A DNA stretch of 9,332 nucleotides, taken from NCBI GenBank assembly GCA_003164305.1, contig PLSZ01000147.1, positions 1 through 9,332 of the forward strand, given 5' to 3'. Below the pieces are notes generated by a model that was not told the origin of the DNA, made no database searches, and saw nothing but the letters and a program-made list of their open reading frames with translations. A program made the translations under genes and the position numbers. Position 1 is the stretch's first letter. Every line of letters starts with the position of its first letter. Below are positions 8,907-9,332 of the stretch, in pieces. The DNA comes from Acetobacteraceae bacterium. Its GTDB lineage: Bacteria > Pseudomonadota > Alphaproteobacteria > Acetobacterales > Acetobacteraceae.

Positions 8907-9332
8907 ATGGTGAAAAAGCCTACCGAAAGCTCAAACCTGGGCAAGGTGATGGAGATGATCTCCGAGCACACCGTGGAATACGTGGACCTGCGGTTCACCG
9001 ATCCGCGCGGCAAGTGGCAGCATACGGCGCAGCATGTCTCGACGATGGATGAGGACGCGTTCCGCGACGGCATCATGTTCGACGGCTCCTCGATCGCCGG
9101 CTGGAAGGCGATCAATGAGTCGGACATGATCCTGATGCCCGATCCGGATACCGCGGTGATGGATCCGTTCTCGGCCAAGCCGAGCATGATCCTGTTTTGC
9201 GACATCATCGAGCCCTCGACCGGTCAGGGCTATTCCCGCGATCCGCGCAGCACGGCGAAGAAGGCCGAGGCCTATGTGAAATCGTCGGGCATCGGCGACG
9301 CGGTGTATTTCGGTCCCGAGGCCGAGTTCTTC
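8907..9332 (+). CDS. glnA: Glutamine synthetase type I, N-terminal part (cut by window end)
   Basis: The first 142 residues of glutamine synthetase are present and the frame is open to the window edge. The enzyme condenses glutamate and ammonia with ATP to glutamine. The beta-grasp domain reads [22 protein letters not shown], then [17 protein letters not shown], the active-site loop of the neighbouring subunit, then [15 protein letters not shown]. The sequence stops in GPEAEFF, where E138 and E140 are metal ligands. The ATG at 8907 fits the family start; GGGGA lies about 9 bases upstream, and a GTG directly follows as second codon. The adenylylation tyrosine lies beyond the window. It follows glnB in the same direction, so both probably share the RpoN promoter, though the 201-base gap leaves room for a separate glnA promoter I could not identify. 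Confidence 0.97.
   Translation, partial: MVKKPTESSNLGKVMEMISEHTVEYVDLRFTDPRGKWQHTAQHVSTMDEDAFRDGIMFDGSSIAGWKAINESDMILMPDPDTAVMDPFSAKPSMILFCDIIEPSTGQGYSRDPRSTAKKAEAYVKSSGIGDAVYFGPEAEFF

Overview
The window looks like chromosomal core sequence from a GC-rich alphaproteobacterium. Rhodospirillales or Acetobacteraceae is my best guess, from three things: the dnaX-ybaB-recR cluster behind a small SRP RNA, the glnB-glnA pair behind a sigma54 promoter, and a tRNA-His that still encodes G-1 and C73. The taxonomic guess is inference. No CRISPR array, insertion sequence or prophage gene is visible.

Layout, left to right. Bases 1-8172 read mostly on the minus strand. At the left edge a 26-base perfect palindrome (4-29) lies just past the stop of an amidohydrolase of the D-aminoacylase type (42-1748). 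Upstream of that lies a family 61 glycosyltransferase (1864-3153). Next comes the replication and repair block recR (3194-3784), ybaB (3847-4170) and dnaX (4167-6014). The 4.5S-type SRP RNA (about 6044-6139) sits 29 bases upstream of dnaX and has a good sigma70-type promoter. Then come a 131-residue excisionase-type HTH protein resembling a toxin-antitoxin antitoxin but with no toxin beside it (6215-6610), tRNA-His(GUG) (6648-6724), and a class I/II aminotransferase (6799-7968).

A 398-base divergent intergenic region (7969-8366) separates this block from plus-strand nitrogen-control genes. These are glnB (PII protein, 8367-8705) and the start of glnA (glutamine synthetase, from 8907, cut by the window end). 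The intergenic region is the densest regulatory stretch here. It holds a minus-strand sigma70-like promoter overlapped by a 15-base inverted repeat, and a tandem 8-base repeat directly upstream of a sigma54 -24/-12 promoter facing glnB. It also holds a textbook intrinsic-terminator hairpin with five T's between that promoter and the glnB start, and a three-codon ORF whose stop overlaps the glnB start codon.

How the genes work together: dnaX (clamp loader), ybaB (nucleoid-associated protein) and recR (recombinational repair) form a widespread cluster, here probably fed at least partly from the SRP RNA promoter. glnB and glnA make the nitrogen-status sensor and its main target enzyme. The amidohydrolase and glycosyltransferase are accessory functions at the downstream end of the minus-strand block. 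The strongest candidate for something undescribed is the glnB leader with its promoter-proximal terminator.
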